This document shows positions 35,357-43,549 of a DNA stretch of 64,000 bases, piece by piece (position 1 is the stretch's first letter; every line of letters begins with the position of its first letter). The notes under the pieces were generated by a model that was given only the letters and a program-made list of their open reading frames with translations, had not been told where the DNA came from and ran no database searches. The DNA comes from Clostridium beijerinckii HUN142. Its GTDB lineage: Bacteria; Bacillota; Clostridia; Clostridiales; Clostridiaceae. The DNA lies in contig NZ_KK211336.1 of assembly GCF_000621745.1 (NCBI RefSeq), forward strand, positions 270,876-334,875. Reading direction: 5' to 3'. The translations under genes were made by a program, and so were the position numbers.

Positions 35357-35442
35357 CTTAACAGTGTTAAGTTTATATTCACACTTTAACACCGTTAAGG
35401 ATGCTTGTCAATAATTTTGAGAAAATAATTTAACACTGTTAA
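35357..35442. promoter_or_regulatory. three TetR-type operator palindromes
   Basis: TTAACAGTGTTAA (core of 35357-35371), TTAACACCGTTAA (35386-35398) and TTAACACTGTTAA (35430-35442) lie between the divergent amidohydrolase and tetR genes. A -10-like TATTATAA follows near 35460 for the tetR side. Spacings (about 28 and 44 bases) would let one or more dimers cover both promoters. Confidence 0.75.
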
Positions 35443-35492
35443 TGTGAATGGTTTTGTGCTATTATAAAAGAAAACTTTTATGAGGCGAGAAT

Positions 35493-36146
35493 ATGAAAAA
35501 TAATTTGGAAATAAACGATAAACAAAATAAAATTATTGAAGCCGCACTTGAACTTCTAAACGAAAAAGGATATAACGAGTTATCGCTACGCGATATTGCA
35601 AAAAAATTAGATGTTAAAGCTCCTGCTATTTATTGGCACTTTAAAAATAAAGCTATGCTCTTGGATTATATGGCGGAGTACATATTGCAAAAAGAACTTG
35701 TAGATTTTGAACCACGGAAAGATGAGCAGACGTGGCAAGATTGGCTGACATATAATATTTGCTTGTTTCGTAAAGCTATGCTTTCATATCGTGACGGTGG
35801 GCGAGTAGTTGCTGGTGCACATCTTTTTCCTGCCGTTACCTTAGCAAAGTTTATGGAATATTCACTAGTATCACTTTGCAGTAGTGGAATGGATATAAAA
35901 ACAGCAACAAGTGTTATGATTACTTCTATTCGCTATACATTTGGTTACGTTATTGAGGAACAGTCGGATAAGTACAGTGATAAAGCTCCCGAGGATAATA
36001 TATTAAATAGTGGGAATTTCCCAAACCTTATGGAAGTGATGAAAATTGGGGATACAGAAGATACCGCCTTTAAACTAGGACTCGAGCTTATCGTTGTTGG
36101 TGGCAGTGAAGTTATGTCAAAAAAGACTATTATTGAAACAATATAA
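35493..36146 (+). CDS. TetR-family regulator with TetR-class C-terminal domain
   Basis: 217 residues. HTH LSLRDIAKKLDVKAPAIYWHFKNKAMLLDYM is very close to tetracycline-repressor-type proteins, and GARVVAG-like GGRVVAGAHLF and SIRYTFGYVIEEQ fit the TetR_C_1 domain. GAGGCGAG precedes the ATG. It is divergent from two amidohydrolases, not from a tet efflux gene, so it probably responds to their substrate. Three palindromic sites stand between. Confidence 0.87.
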   Translation: MKNNLEINDKQNKIIEAALELLNEKGYNELSLRDIAKKLDVKAPAIYWHFKNKAMLLDYMAEYILQKELVDFEPRKDEQTWQDWLTYNICLFRKAMLSYRDGGRVVAGAHLFPAVTLAKFMEYSLVSLCSSGMDIKTATSVMITSIRYTFGYVIEEQSDKYSDKAPEDNILNSGNFPNLMEVMKIGDTEDTAFKLGLELIVVGGSEVMSKKTIIETI

Positions 36147-36165
36147 TTTAAAATTTAAAAAAATT

Positions 36166-36210
36166 AAGAGATGATAAATTGTGAGTTAATTCACAACTTA
36201 TCAGCTCTTT
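36166..36210 (+). terminator. rho-independent terminator after the tetR-type gene
   Basis: AAGAGATGATAAATTGTGA and TCACAACTTATCAGCTCTT pair with single-base bulges around loop GTTAAT. A T-run is short (TTTG). Confidence 0.7.
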
Positions 36211-36682
36211 GTCAAGCGATCAGCGCTTCAATTACTAATACTATTTAAAGTAAATATACTTGCATTAACATACTTTTTGATACATTTTTATTCAGCTAAT
36301 ATCGTATTGATAAAAAGTTCCAACAAAGTTGCAATATCAATTTATTATTAATCATTAATCATAACATCTCTAAATTATTTGTAATTTAGCACTTTCAGCG
36401 AAATTTTCATAGTCCTGAGAAATAACTTCCGGTGGGGTATGTATAAATAAATTTTTGGATTTTTAACACGATTTAAGCGTTTATTCTATAATATATAATA
36501 TAGTGTAGTTGAAATATTATTTCTCCTTATTAAATAAATTTCACCACGAACTTAGAATGATTTATTAATTTTAGTAAATCATTCTTATTTTAATTTCTGA
36601 AGCATATGGTCTGTGATATGAACATACAATAATTACAAAACAAAGACTATTTTATAATTATTCATATATAGATAATTGAACT
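36211..36682. other. intergenic, repeat fragment only
   Basis: No gene is supported. 36387-36417 (TAGCACTTTCAGCGAAATTT, CATAGTCCTG) is a fragment of the long-palindrome family, nearly identical on the opposite strand to part of the 29556-29790 copy. The rest is AT-rich spacer, including a short AATGATTTA/TAAATCATT hairpin near 36557-36585. Confidence 0.6.
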
Positions 36683-36961
36683 AAGACGTGAACTTATGCA
36701 TATAATTCGCCGAAATGAATAACATACTTTTGTTCCGATTTCTGGGTAATTTTAAGGCTATAAAGTTGCACCCAAAGTGCTATTCTCAAAGGACAAGCTT
36801 TGAACTAGCACATTTGGAACAACTTATATCCAAAGAATCACATCCATCAAAATTACCAATGAAACATTCCATATTATGACCCTTGTGGTTACAAAAGTAT
36901 ATTACCCATTTCTAGTTGGGATATATTTCATAGTATAAATCTAACTTATAATTGGCTTATC
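36683..36961 (+). repeat. long-palindrome repeat, subfamily II
   Basis: GAACTTATGCATATAATTCG, CCGAAAT, GTTCCGATTTCTGGG, GTTGCACCC...TTGGAACAACTT arms, CAATGAAACATTCCATATTA, ACCCTTGTGGTTACAAA, and TTTCTAGTTGGGATATATTT at the end. Also present at 52006-52345 and 58107-58370. Immediately abutted by a subfamily I copy. Confidence 0.85.
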
Positions 36962-37285
36962 ATTATGAATACATTTACAAAGTTTATAAAAATTTAAGTT
37001 TATATCTTCACTAGAAATCATAAATATATTTGTGGAGAAAACATTTGAAAATGAGCTGTTAAAGGTTCTTAGCTGTAGGTTGTTCCATTTTAGCTTGTGA
37101 AGTGAGAGTCCAAAATTTTATTTTGGGTTCTCGAACTTCCTCAGCGAATGTAATGAGTCGAGCTTCACTAGGAAAGTTGGAGCATGCTAAAGTGGATACA
37201 ACCTGCCGCTTAGAACCTTCAGCGATATTTTCATAGTTTTTCGGAATCAAAATATTTATGATTTCGGTAAGTTACTACATAAATT
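36962..37285 (+). repeat. long-palindrome repeat, subfamily I, full copy
   Basis: Outer inverted ends AGAAATCATAAATATATTT (37013 on) and AAATATTTATGATTTC (to 37265). Inner arms GGTTCTTAGCTGTAGGTTG (37064-37082) and CAACCTGCCGCTTAGAACC (37199-37217) pair except for three positions, two of which can be G-T. Between them is a loop of about 115 bases. Conserved outer flanks (TTTACAAAGTTTATAAAA; GGTAAGTTACTACATAAA) extend beyond the palindrome. Confidence 0.88.
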
Positions 37286-37304
37286 TTGGGTATCTATAAT
37301 TAAC

Positions 37305-38045
37305 CTATTGTTTTTTAGGATGAAACTTAATCGAACTTGTTTTTATCGGTAAATAATGCTTATTTGAAGCAATAGGAAATTCTGAATCTTTATAAAGAGT
37401 TTCCTGTATAAGATGAAATTGATTTTCTGGCGAAATTGGATACGTTTTAGCAGCAAAGTTTCCAGAAGTTGAATACTTTATTTCAACTAGTATATCACTA
37501 GATATTTCGTAAATATCCTTTTCTAGAAATTCTAAAATCATATCCTCATTGTTTAAATCAAGATTAAATTTTGAAATAGTTTCAATTGGCAATAAAGTAA
37601 ACGTATAAGCTATAGCTTGACCTTCAGATTTATACCATCTATCTATTAATACCACAGCAGCAGTTTTCTTTACAAGAATTTGATTAAAATAGTCAGTAGA
37701 TGGCTCTATTCTTAATTGAATTTTAACTTCATCAATGACATCATTTATGCACTTGTATACGGGGTGTCCCATTGTTTCTAAACCAAGATCTTTTTTAGGT
37801 TTAGATTTTACTATAAAATTTCCCTTACCTCTTATATTATTTACTAATCCATCATCTTGTAGTAGTGCAAGTGCCTGTCTTAGCGTAGTTCTACTAACAC
37901 CAATTAATTTAGATAGTTCAGGTTCAGAGGGTAATCTACTTCCTTCTGGAAAAGTACCTTCATTTATCATTTTAAAAAGTTGATTATATACACTTACATA
38001 TCTTAATTCTTTTGGCTTTTCAACTATATCAAATTCATCATTCAT
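37305..38045 (-). CDS. GntR-family regulator with UTRA ligand domain, nucleoside operon repressor
   Basis: 246 residues. HTH FPEGSRLPSEPELSKLIGVSRTTLRQALALLQDDGLV is classic GntR; the UTRA domain follows (VVLIDRWYKSEGQAIAYTF, FHLIQETLYKDSEFPIA). AAAGGTGAT precedes the start. The divergent operon encodes nucleoside uptake and salvage, and TAGACAAGTA occurs both in front of this gene (38080) and after the operon promoter (38340), so it is most likely the repressor of both, relieved by a nucleoside-derived ligand (inference). Confidence 0.85.
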   Translation of the reverse strand: MNDEFDIVEKPKELRYVSVYNQLFKMINEGTFPEGSRLPSEPELSKLIGVSRTTLRQALALLQDDGLVNNIRGKGNFIVKSKPKKDLGLETMGHPVYKCINDVIDEVKIQLRIEPSTDYFNQILVKKTAAVVLIDRWYKSEGQAIAYTFTLLPIETISKFNLDLNNEDMILEFLEKDIYEISSDILVEIKYSTSGNFAAKTYPISPENQFHLIQETLYKDSEFPIASNKHYLPIKTSSIKFHPKKQ

Positions 38046-38079
38046 AAAAATATCACCTTTCTACAGATATAACCCTGTC

Positions 38080-38089
38080 TAGACAAGTA
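38080..38089. promoter_or_regulatory. GntR operator candidate near its own gene
   Basis: TAGACAAGTA, embedded in the palindrome TGTCTAGACA (38077-38086), about 35 bases before the GntR start codon on the opposite strand. The same 10-mer recurs at 38340-38349. Confidence 0.6.
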
Positions 38090-38283
38090 TACATATTGAA
38101 TTACAAATTTTCAACTGAAATATTTGTTTTATACTTAATTATAACGTCAATTAAACAATATTGGCAATTAAATTATTAGAGTTATTTTGCGAGTAGCATG
38201 TCCTTCTAAAGGCTTGTACTAACAGGCTTTTGCTATAGTTTTAAAATTGAATGAATTTTCGGAATTTACCATGAATAAAATGC

Positions 38284-38349
38284 TTGACATGAAATAACAG
38301 ACATGCTATTCTTTGAGTACAAACAATAATACAACTTAATAGACAAGTA
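38284..38349 (+). promoter_or_regulatory. promoter and operator of the nucleoside operon
   Basis: Consensus -35 TTGACA (38284-38289) and TATTCT (38307-38312) with a 17-base spacer. The repeated 10-mer TAGACAAGTA lies at 38340-38349, about 20 bases past the predicted start, where a bound repressor could block elongation or initiation. A 78-base leader then runs to the udp start. Confidence 0.7.
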
Positions 38350-38429
38350 TTAAGGATGTCCAACATTTTTTAACGTAATGTTGAAACCGTATTCTAAAAG
38401 CGAATCGTGAAATAAATGGAGGTATTATA

Positions 38430-39215
38430 ATGAATTATTCACAAGGTTCTGGGAAACAATATCATATAGATGTGAGAGAAGGAGATGTAGGTAAATACGT
38501 AATATTACCAGGGGATCCAAAGAGATGTAAAAAGATTGCTGCATACTTTGATGATCCAAAATTAATTGCTGATAATAGAGAGTATGTTACTTACACTGGA
38601 TTTTTAGATGGTGTAAAAGTAAGTGTTACTTCAACAGGAATTGGCGGACCATCAGCTGCTATAGCATTAGAAGAATTAGTAAATTGCGGGGCGGATACTT
38701 TCGTAAGAGTTGGTACATGTGGCGGAATGGACATAAATGTTAAAGGTGGCGATGTAGTTATTGCTACTGGTGCAATTAGAGCAGAAGGTACTAGTAAAGA
38801 ATATGCGCCAATCGAATTTCCAGCTATTGCAAACTTTGATGTTGCAAGCATACTTGTGCAAGCGTCAAAAGATTTAAATAAAAATTATCATGTTGGAGTA
38901 GTTCAATGTAAAGATTCATTTTATGGTCAACATTCGCCAGAAACTAAGCCAGTAAGTTATGATCTTTTAAACAAGTGGGATGCATGGATGAAATGTGGAT
39001 GCCTTGCTTCTGAAATGGAATCAGCAGCTTTATTTGTAGTAGGAAGCTATTTAAAAGTAAGAGTAGGTTCAGTATTTTTAGTTGTTGCGAATCAAGAACG
39101 TGAAAAGGCAGGACTTGAAAATCTACAAGTGCATGATACAGAAACAGCTATAGAAGTTGCAATTGAGGGAATTAGAAAATTAATAAAAGCTGACAAAGAG
39201 AGAGAAACTAAGTAA
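38430..39215 (+). CDS. udp: uridine phosphorylase
   Basis: 261 residues. VILPGDPKRCKKIAAYFDDP (phosphate site), STGIGGPSAAIALEELVNCG, FVRVGTCGGM and the CLASEMESAALFVVG stretch (ribose-binding Glu-Met-Glu) define the NP-I nucleoside phosphorylase family, and the overall pattern fits Udp. It releases uracil and ribose-1-phosphate from uridine with phosphate. TGGAGG precedes the ATG. First gene of a ten-gene cluster that also contains cdd, deoB, deoD, a nucleoside importer and deoC. Confidence 0.92.
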   Translation: MNYSQGSGKQYHIDVREGDVGKYVILPGDPKRCKKIAAYFDDPKLIADNREYVTYTGFLDGVKVSVTSTGIGGPSAAIALEELVNCGADTFVRVGTCGGMDINVKGGDVVIATGAIRAEGTSKEYAPIEFPAIANFDVASILVQASKDLNKNYHVGVVQCKDSFYGQHSPETKPVSYDLLNKWDAWMKCGCLASEMESAALFVVGSYLKVRVGSVFLVVANQEREKAGLENLQVHDTETAIEVAIEGIRKLIKADKERETK

Positions 39216-39248
39216 GAAAGTGTTTGATCTTTCGGAAAGGAATATGAA

Positions 39249-39650
39249 ATGAAAGAGTATGAAGATATTTTAGAAAGAGCTTTTAAAGCTATGGAAAATG
39301 CATATTCTCCTTATTCAAATTATAAGGTTGGCTCTTGTGTTGTTACTAAAGATAATAAATATTTTATAGGAGCAAACATTGAAAATGCATCTTATGGTTT
39401 AACAAATTGTGCAGAGAGAAATGCAATCTTTCAAGCATATTCAAATGGATATCGTAAAGAGGATGTAAAAGCAATTGCCATTGTAAGTGATGGAAATACG
39501 CTAGCAACTCCTTGTGGTGCATGCAGGCAAGTTTTAGTGGAATTATTAGAAAAACATACTCCAATAGTTTTGTCTAATAAAAAAACTGAAAAAATTACAG
39601 ATATCGAAGAATTATTACCAATGTCATTTACAGAAGAAGATCTAAAATAA
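39249..39650 (+). CDS. cdd: cytidine deaminase
   Basis: 133 residues, the length of the homotetrameric class. Zinc ligands and catalytic Glu: Cys54 and Glu56 in TNCAERNA, Cys89 and Cys92 in PCGACRQVL; YSPYSNYKVG is the usual N-terminal motif. Deaminates cytidine and deoxycytidine to uridine forms for Udp. GGAAAGGAA precedes the ATG, 33 bases after udp. Confidence 0.95.
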   Translation: MKEYEDILERAFKAMENAYSPYSNYKVGSCVVTKDNKYFIGANIENASYGLTNCAERNAIFQAYSNGYRKEDVKAIAIVSDGNTLATPCGACRQVLVELLEKHTPIVLSNKKTEKITDIEELLPMSFTEEDLK

Positions 39651-39725
39651 TAAAAATTTAATTTTGGAATAAGTATTAAATATAAAATGAAATATAAACT
39701 TAATTGGTTTTGAAAGGATGGAGTT

Positions 39726-40916
39726 ATGAAGAAATATAATAGAATTTTCACAATAGTAATAGATTCACTTGGAATTGGAGAAATGAATGATTCAAAAGAG
39801 TATGGTGATGTTAATGTAGATACACTTAAGCATATATCAGAGTCAGTAGATGAATTTAAAATTCCAAACTTACAAAGATTAGGATTAGCTAATTTACATC
39901 CAATCAAACATGTTGAAGCAGTTGAAAAACCTTTAGCTCATTTTATGAAAATGAAGGAAGCAAGTGTTGGAAAAGATACAATGACTGGTCACTGGGAAAT
40001 GATGGGGTTAAAAATAGAGACACCATTCCAAACATTTACTGATACAGGTTTTCCACAAGAGCTATTAGATGAACTTGAAAAAAGAACAGGTCATAAAATA
40101 GTTGGAAATAAAAGTGCCAGTGGAACAGAAATATTAGATGAACTTGGCGAACATCAAATAAAAACAGGAGATATGATCGTTTATACTTCAGCTGATTCTG
40201 TTTTACAAATATGTGGTCATGAAGAAACTTTTGGTTTAGATGAACTTTATCGTTGCTGTGAAATTGCAAGAGAATTAACTCTTAAAGATGAATGGAAAGT
40301 TGGAAGAGTTATTGCAAGACCATATTTAGGAATGAAAAAAGGTGAATTCAAACGTACAAGTAATAGACATGATTATGCTTTAAAACCATATGGAGCTACT
40401 GCATTAAATGTATTAAAAGATAATGGATTTGCTTCAATATCTGTTGGAAAAATAAATGATATATTTGATGGTGAAGGTATAACAGAATCAAATAAATCAA
40501 AAAGTTCTGTTCATGGAATGGAACAAACTTTAGAAATAATGGATAAAGAATTTAAAGGATCGTGCTTTGTTAACTTAGTAGACTTTGATGCTTTATGGGG
40601 ACACAGAAGAAATCCAGTTGGTTATGCTGAAGAATTAGAAAAGTTTGATGTTAATTTAGGAAAAGTATTAGATAAATTAAAAGAAGATGATTTATTAATA
40701 ATTACAGCAGACCATGGTAATGATCCAACTTATAAAGGATCAGATCATACACGTGAACATGTTCCTTTCTTAGCTTATTCTCCATCTATGACTGAAAGTG
40801 GATTAATGGAAACAAGCGATAGTTTTGCAGCAATTGGTGCTACAATAGCAGAAAACTTTGGAGTAAAGATGCCTGAGAATACAATTGGTGAATCAGTACT
40901 AAGCAAGTTAGTATAG
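39726..40916 (+). CDS. deoB: phosphopentomutase
   Basis: 396 residues, normal length. IVIDSLGIGEMNDSKEYGD (metal-binding Asp), GKDTMTGHWEMMG (phospho-Thr loop) and ITADHGNDPTYKGSDHTREH (second metal site) are the alkaline-phosphatase-superfamily motifs of DeoB. Interconverts (deoxy)ribose-1- and 5-phosphate, feeding DeoC and the pentose pathway. AAAGGATGGAG precedes the ATG. Confidence 0.95.
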   Translation: MKKYNRIFTIVIDSLGIGEMNDSKEYGDVNVDTLKHISESVDEFKIPNLQRLGLANLHPIKHVEAVEKPLAHFMKMKEASVGKDTMTGHWEMMGLKIETPFQTFTDTGFPQELLDELEKRTGHKIVGNKSASGTEILDELGEHQIKTGDMIVYTSADSVLQICGHEETFGLDELYRCCEIARELTLKDEWKVGRVIARPYLGMKKGEFKRTSNRHDYALKPYGATALNVLKDNGFASISVGKINDIFDGEGITESNKSKSSVHGMEQTLEIMDKEFKGSCFVNLVDFDALWGHRRNPVGYAEELEKFDVNLGKVLDKLKEDDLLIITADHGNDPTYKGSDHTREHVPFLAYSPSMTESGLMETSDSFAAIGATIAENFGVKMPENTIGESVLSKLV

Positions 40917-40940
40917 TATTACAGGAAGGATATTTAACTA

Positions 40941-41624
40941 ATGATGAGTACAGTTAATACGCTAAAGGAAAAATCACTTAAAGTTCTTCTTATAAATATT
41001 TTAATAGCGTTAGTTGGAGTTTCCCTTGTTGGATTTGGAATTGCATTTAATTCAGCTGCAATGCTTGGAAATGATGCAGTTGCAATTCTATATGATGGAG
41101 TTCGTAGTGTAAGTGGCCTTCCACAAAGTGAACTTGGAATGACAACAAATGTGGTAAATTACGCAATAATAATATTATCGTTATTAATTAACAGAAAGTA
41201 TATAAATATAGGAACATTTATATATACTATTCCAATGGGAACCTTCGTTGGAATAGGTTCAAAGTTTTATGAATATATGAATTTGCCTAATGTTTTAGAG
41301 TGGAGAATATTAAGTTCTGTATGTGGATCCTTAATGCTGTTTACAGGATTAGGAATCTTTATAGCAATAAATATTGGATTAGATCCTTTTACAAGTTTAG
41401 CTATGATATTAAAAGACAAAATGAAATCTCAATATAGAACGGCAAAGATAATTTGTGATGTTACATCGCTTATAATTGGTTTTATACTAGGAGGAAAAGC
41501 AGGGGCTGTAACGGTTATTGCAGCCCTAATAGGAGGGCCTTGTATACAATTTACATCAGAGCTATTTAAAAAGTCAGTTCTAATGAAGATTAAAATAGGT
41601 GAAAAGAACATTTTACAATATTAA
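40941..41624 (+). CDS. YczE/YitT-like membrane protein
   Basis: 227 residues with five or more membrane helices. LVGFGIAFNSAAMLGNDAVAILYDG, NVVNYAIIILSLLINRKYINIGTF and GLGIFIAINIGLDPFTSLA fit the YczE/YyaS group. Its place inside the nucleoside operon, 24 bases after deoB, suggests a role linked to nucleoside or ribose metabolism, but the family has no agreed substrate. A second ATG follows the first. Confidence 0.8.
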   Translation: MMSTVNTLKEKSLKVLLINILIALVGVSLVGFGIAFNSAAMLGNDAVAILYDGVRSVSGLPQSELGMTTNVVNYAIIILSLLINRKYINIGTFIYTIPMGTFVGIGSKFYEYMNLPNVLEWRILSSVCGSLMLFTGLGIFIAINIGLDPFTSLAMILKDKMKSQYRTAKIICDVTSLIIGFILGGKAGAVTVIAALIGGPCIQFTSELFKKSVLMKIKIGEKNILQY

Positions 41625-41649
41625 AAACAAGATTTTGGAGGACAGAAAT

Positions 41650-42363
41650 ATGACAAATGTACCAACTCCCCATAATGGGGCAAAGCTAGGAGAAATAGCA
41701 AAAACAGTATTAATGCCAGGAGACCCTTTAAGAGCTAAATTTATTGCAGAAAATTTTCTTGAAGATGTTACTCAATTTAATACAGTAAGAAATATGCTTG
41801 GATATACTGGAACTTATAAAGGAAAACGTGTCTCAGTTATGGGAGGCGGCATGGGAATGCCATCTATAGGTATTTATAGCTATGAATTATTTAATTTCTA
41901 TGGTGTAGATAATATTATTAGAATTGGAACAGCAGGAAGTATATCTGAGAAATTGCACTTACGTGATGTTGTAATCGGTTTAGGTGCATCTACTAATTCT
42001 AATTACGCACACCAATATAGTCTGCCAGGAACTTTTGCGCCTATTGCAAGTTTTGATTTAGTTAGCAGTGCAGTTGAAGCAGCAAAAGAAAACAATATAA
42101 ATGTTGTTGTAGGAAACATATTATCTTCTGACACTTTCTATAGCGCTGATAAAACAGCAACAGAAAAGTGGAAGAGCATGGGAATTTTAGCTATAGAAAT
42201 GGAGGCAGCTGCACTTTATATGAATGCTGCAGAAGCAGGAAAGAATGCGCTATGTTTACTTACAATTTCAGACTCAGTATTAACAGGAGAATCACTTTCA
42301 GCAGAAGATAGACAATTAAGTTTTACAGAAATGATGAAAATTGCTCTTGAAATAGCAAAATAA
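41650..42363 (+). CDS. deoD: purine nucleoside phosphorylase, DeoD type
   Basis: 237 residues, the hexameric DeoD length. TPHNGAKLGEIAKTVLMPGDP opens the protein with the phosphate-binding loop; VMGGGMGMPSIGIYSYEL, IIRIGTAGS and ILAIEMEAAALYM follow, with the catalytic Asp in TISDSVLTGE. GGAGGACAG fits the ATG at 41650, not the in-frame ATG at 41599 which overlaps the previous gene. Phosphorolyses inosine, guanosine and their deoxy forms. Confidence 0.94.
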   Translation: MTNVPTPHNGAKLGEIAKTVLMPGDPLRAKFIAENFLEDVTQFNTVRNMLGYTGTYKGKRVSVMGGGMGMPSIGIYSYELFNFYGVDNIIRIGTAGSISEKLHLRDVVIGLGASTNSNYAHQYSLPGTFAPIASFDLVSSAVEAAKENNINVVVGNILSSDTFYSADKTATEKWKSMGILAIEMEAAALYMNAAEAGKNALCLLTISDSVLTGESLSAEDRQLSFTEMMKIALEIAK

Positions 42364-42386
42364 TAAAGTTTATAGGAGGAAGTATC

Positions 42387-43439
42387 ATGAAAAAAGTAAT
42401 TGCATTATTAATGACAACAATGATTATGGGAACTATGGCTGGTTGCGGATCAAGTGGAAACAAGACAACTGATAAAGGAACTACAGGTGATAATAAGGAA
42501 TTTAAAGTTGCAATGGTAACTGATACAGGTGGTGTAAATGACCAATCTTTCAATCAATCTTCATGGGAAGGATTGCAGAATTTTGAAAAGAATAATGCTG
42601 GAGGTAAAGTAAGCTATCTTGAATCTAAGCAAGAATCAGATTATGCTACAAATCTAGATAAAGCTGTTGATGCTGGTAATAAAGTAGTTTGGGGTATTGG
42701 TTTTGCAATGTCAGATGCAATAACAAAGGCAGCAAAAGCAAATCCAGATGTTAGTTATGCTATAGTTGATAATTCATATGGAGATGATACTCCAGCTAAT
42801 GTTACAGGCGTTATGTTTAATGCACAAGAACCTTCATTTATGGTAGGTTATGCAGCTGCTAAAACAACAAAAACAGGTAAAGTTGGGTTTGTTGGTGGTA
42901 TAAAAAGTGGAATTATAGATCAATTCCAATATGGATACCAAGCTGGTGTTCAATATGCAGCAAAAGAATTAGGTAAAGATATTACTGTAGATGTTCAATA
43001 TGCTGAAAGTTTCTCTGACGCATCAAAGGGTAAAGCAATTGCAAACAAGATGTTCTCTTCTGGATGCGATATCGTATTCCATGCAGCAGGTGGAGTTGGT
43101 GTAGGTGTAATTGAAGCAGCTAAAGAAGCAAATAAATTTGCAATAGGTGTTGACCGTGATCAAGCATATTTAGCTCCTGATAATGTATTAACATCAGCAT
43201 TAAAACTTGCAAGTGTTGCGGTTGAAAATGTTTCTAAAGAAGCTATGAGTGGAAACAAAATTGGTGGTAAAACTTATACTTATGGATTAAAAGAAAATGC
43301 TGTAGGAATTCCAACTGAAAACAAAAATATGGATTCAGCAGTATATAAAGCAACTATGGAAGTTCAAGACAAGATTAAAGCTGGTACAATAGTTCCACCT
43401 TACAATGAACAAACTTACAATGACTTTTTAAAAAAATAA
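42387..43439 (+). CDS. BmpA-family nucleoside-binding lipoprotein of an ABC importer
   Basis: 350 residues. Signal peptide with lipobox ending MAGC (Cys20), attached by Lgt-type processing. The Bmp fold includes KVAMVTDTGGVNDQSFNQSSWEG, VVWGIGFAMSDAITKAA and KVGFVGGIKSGIIDQFQYGY. Known members bind purine or pyrimidine nucleosides. GGAGGAAG precedes the ATG, and the ATPase and two permeases follow, so it is the substrate receptor. Confidence 0.93.
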   Translation: MKKVIALLMTTMIMGTMAGCGSSGNKTTDKGTTGDNKEFKVAMVTDTGGVNDQSFNQSSWEGLQNFEKNNAGGKVSYLESKQESDYATNLDKAVDAGNKVVWGIGFAMSDAITKAAKANPDVSYAIVDNSYGDDTPANVTGVMFNAQEPSFMVGYAAAKTTKTGKVGFVGGIKSGIIDQFQYGYQAGVQYAAKELGKDITVDVQYAESFSDASKGKAIANKMFSSGCDIVFHAAGGVGVGVIEAAKEANKFAIGVDRDQAYLAPDNVLTSALKLASVAVENVSKEAMSGNKIGGKTYTYGLKENAVGIPTENKNMDSAVYKATMEVQDKIKAGTIVPPYNEQTYNDFLKK

Positions 43440-43487
43440 TAATTTAAACTTAAAGTAGATAATAACTATTAAGACAGTAGTGGAGGT

Positions 43488-43526
43488 AGGCTTTGCTGGT
43501 AACTTAACGGTTTGCCGGCAAAGCCT
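43488..43526 (+). other. strong hairpin between binding-protein and ATPase genes
   Basis: AGGCTTTGCTGG (43488-43499) and CCGGCAAAGCCT (43515-43526), 12 bp with one mismatch and a 15-base loop, in a 110-base gap. Only a weak T-run follows (TATATAATAG). Probably an RNA-stabilising or attenuating element that sets a surplus of the lipoprotein over the transport subunits. Confidence 0.65.
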
Positions 43527-43549
43527 TATATAATAGAGGAGGATTAGGT

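Noticed and set aside
37059..37250. Open frame of 63 codons on the minus strand inside a palindrome repeat
   Set aside because: It lies entirely within the subfamily I repeat, has no ribosome binding site, and other copies of the repeat break the frame.
38313..38429. Purine-type riboswitch in the nucleoside operon leader
   Set aside because: No conserved three-way-junction core or anti-terminator/terminator pair was seen; regulation is better explained by the GntR site.
39431..39907. Long minus-strand frame opposite cdd and deoB
   Set aside because: It is antisense to two well-supported genes, lacks a ribosome binding site and has no recognisable domain.
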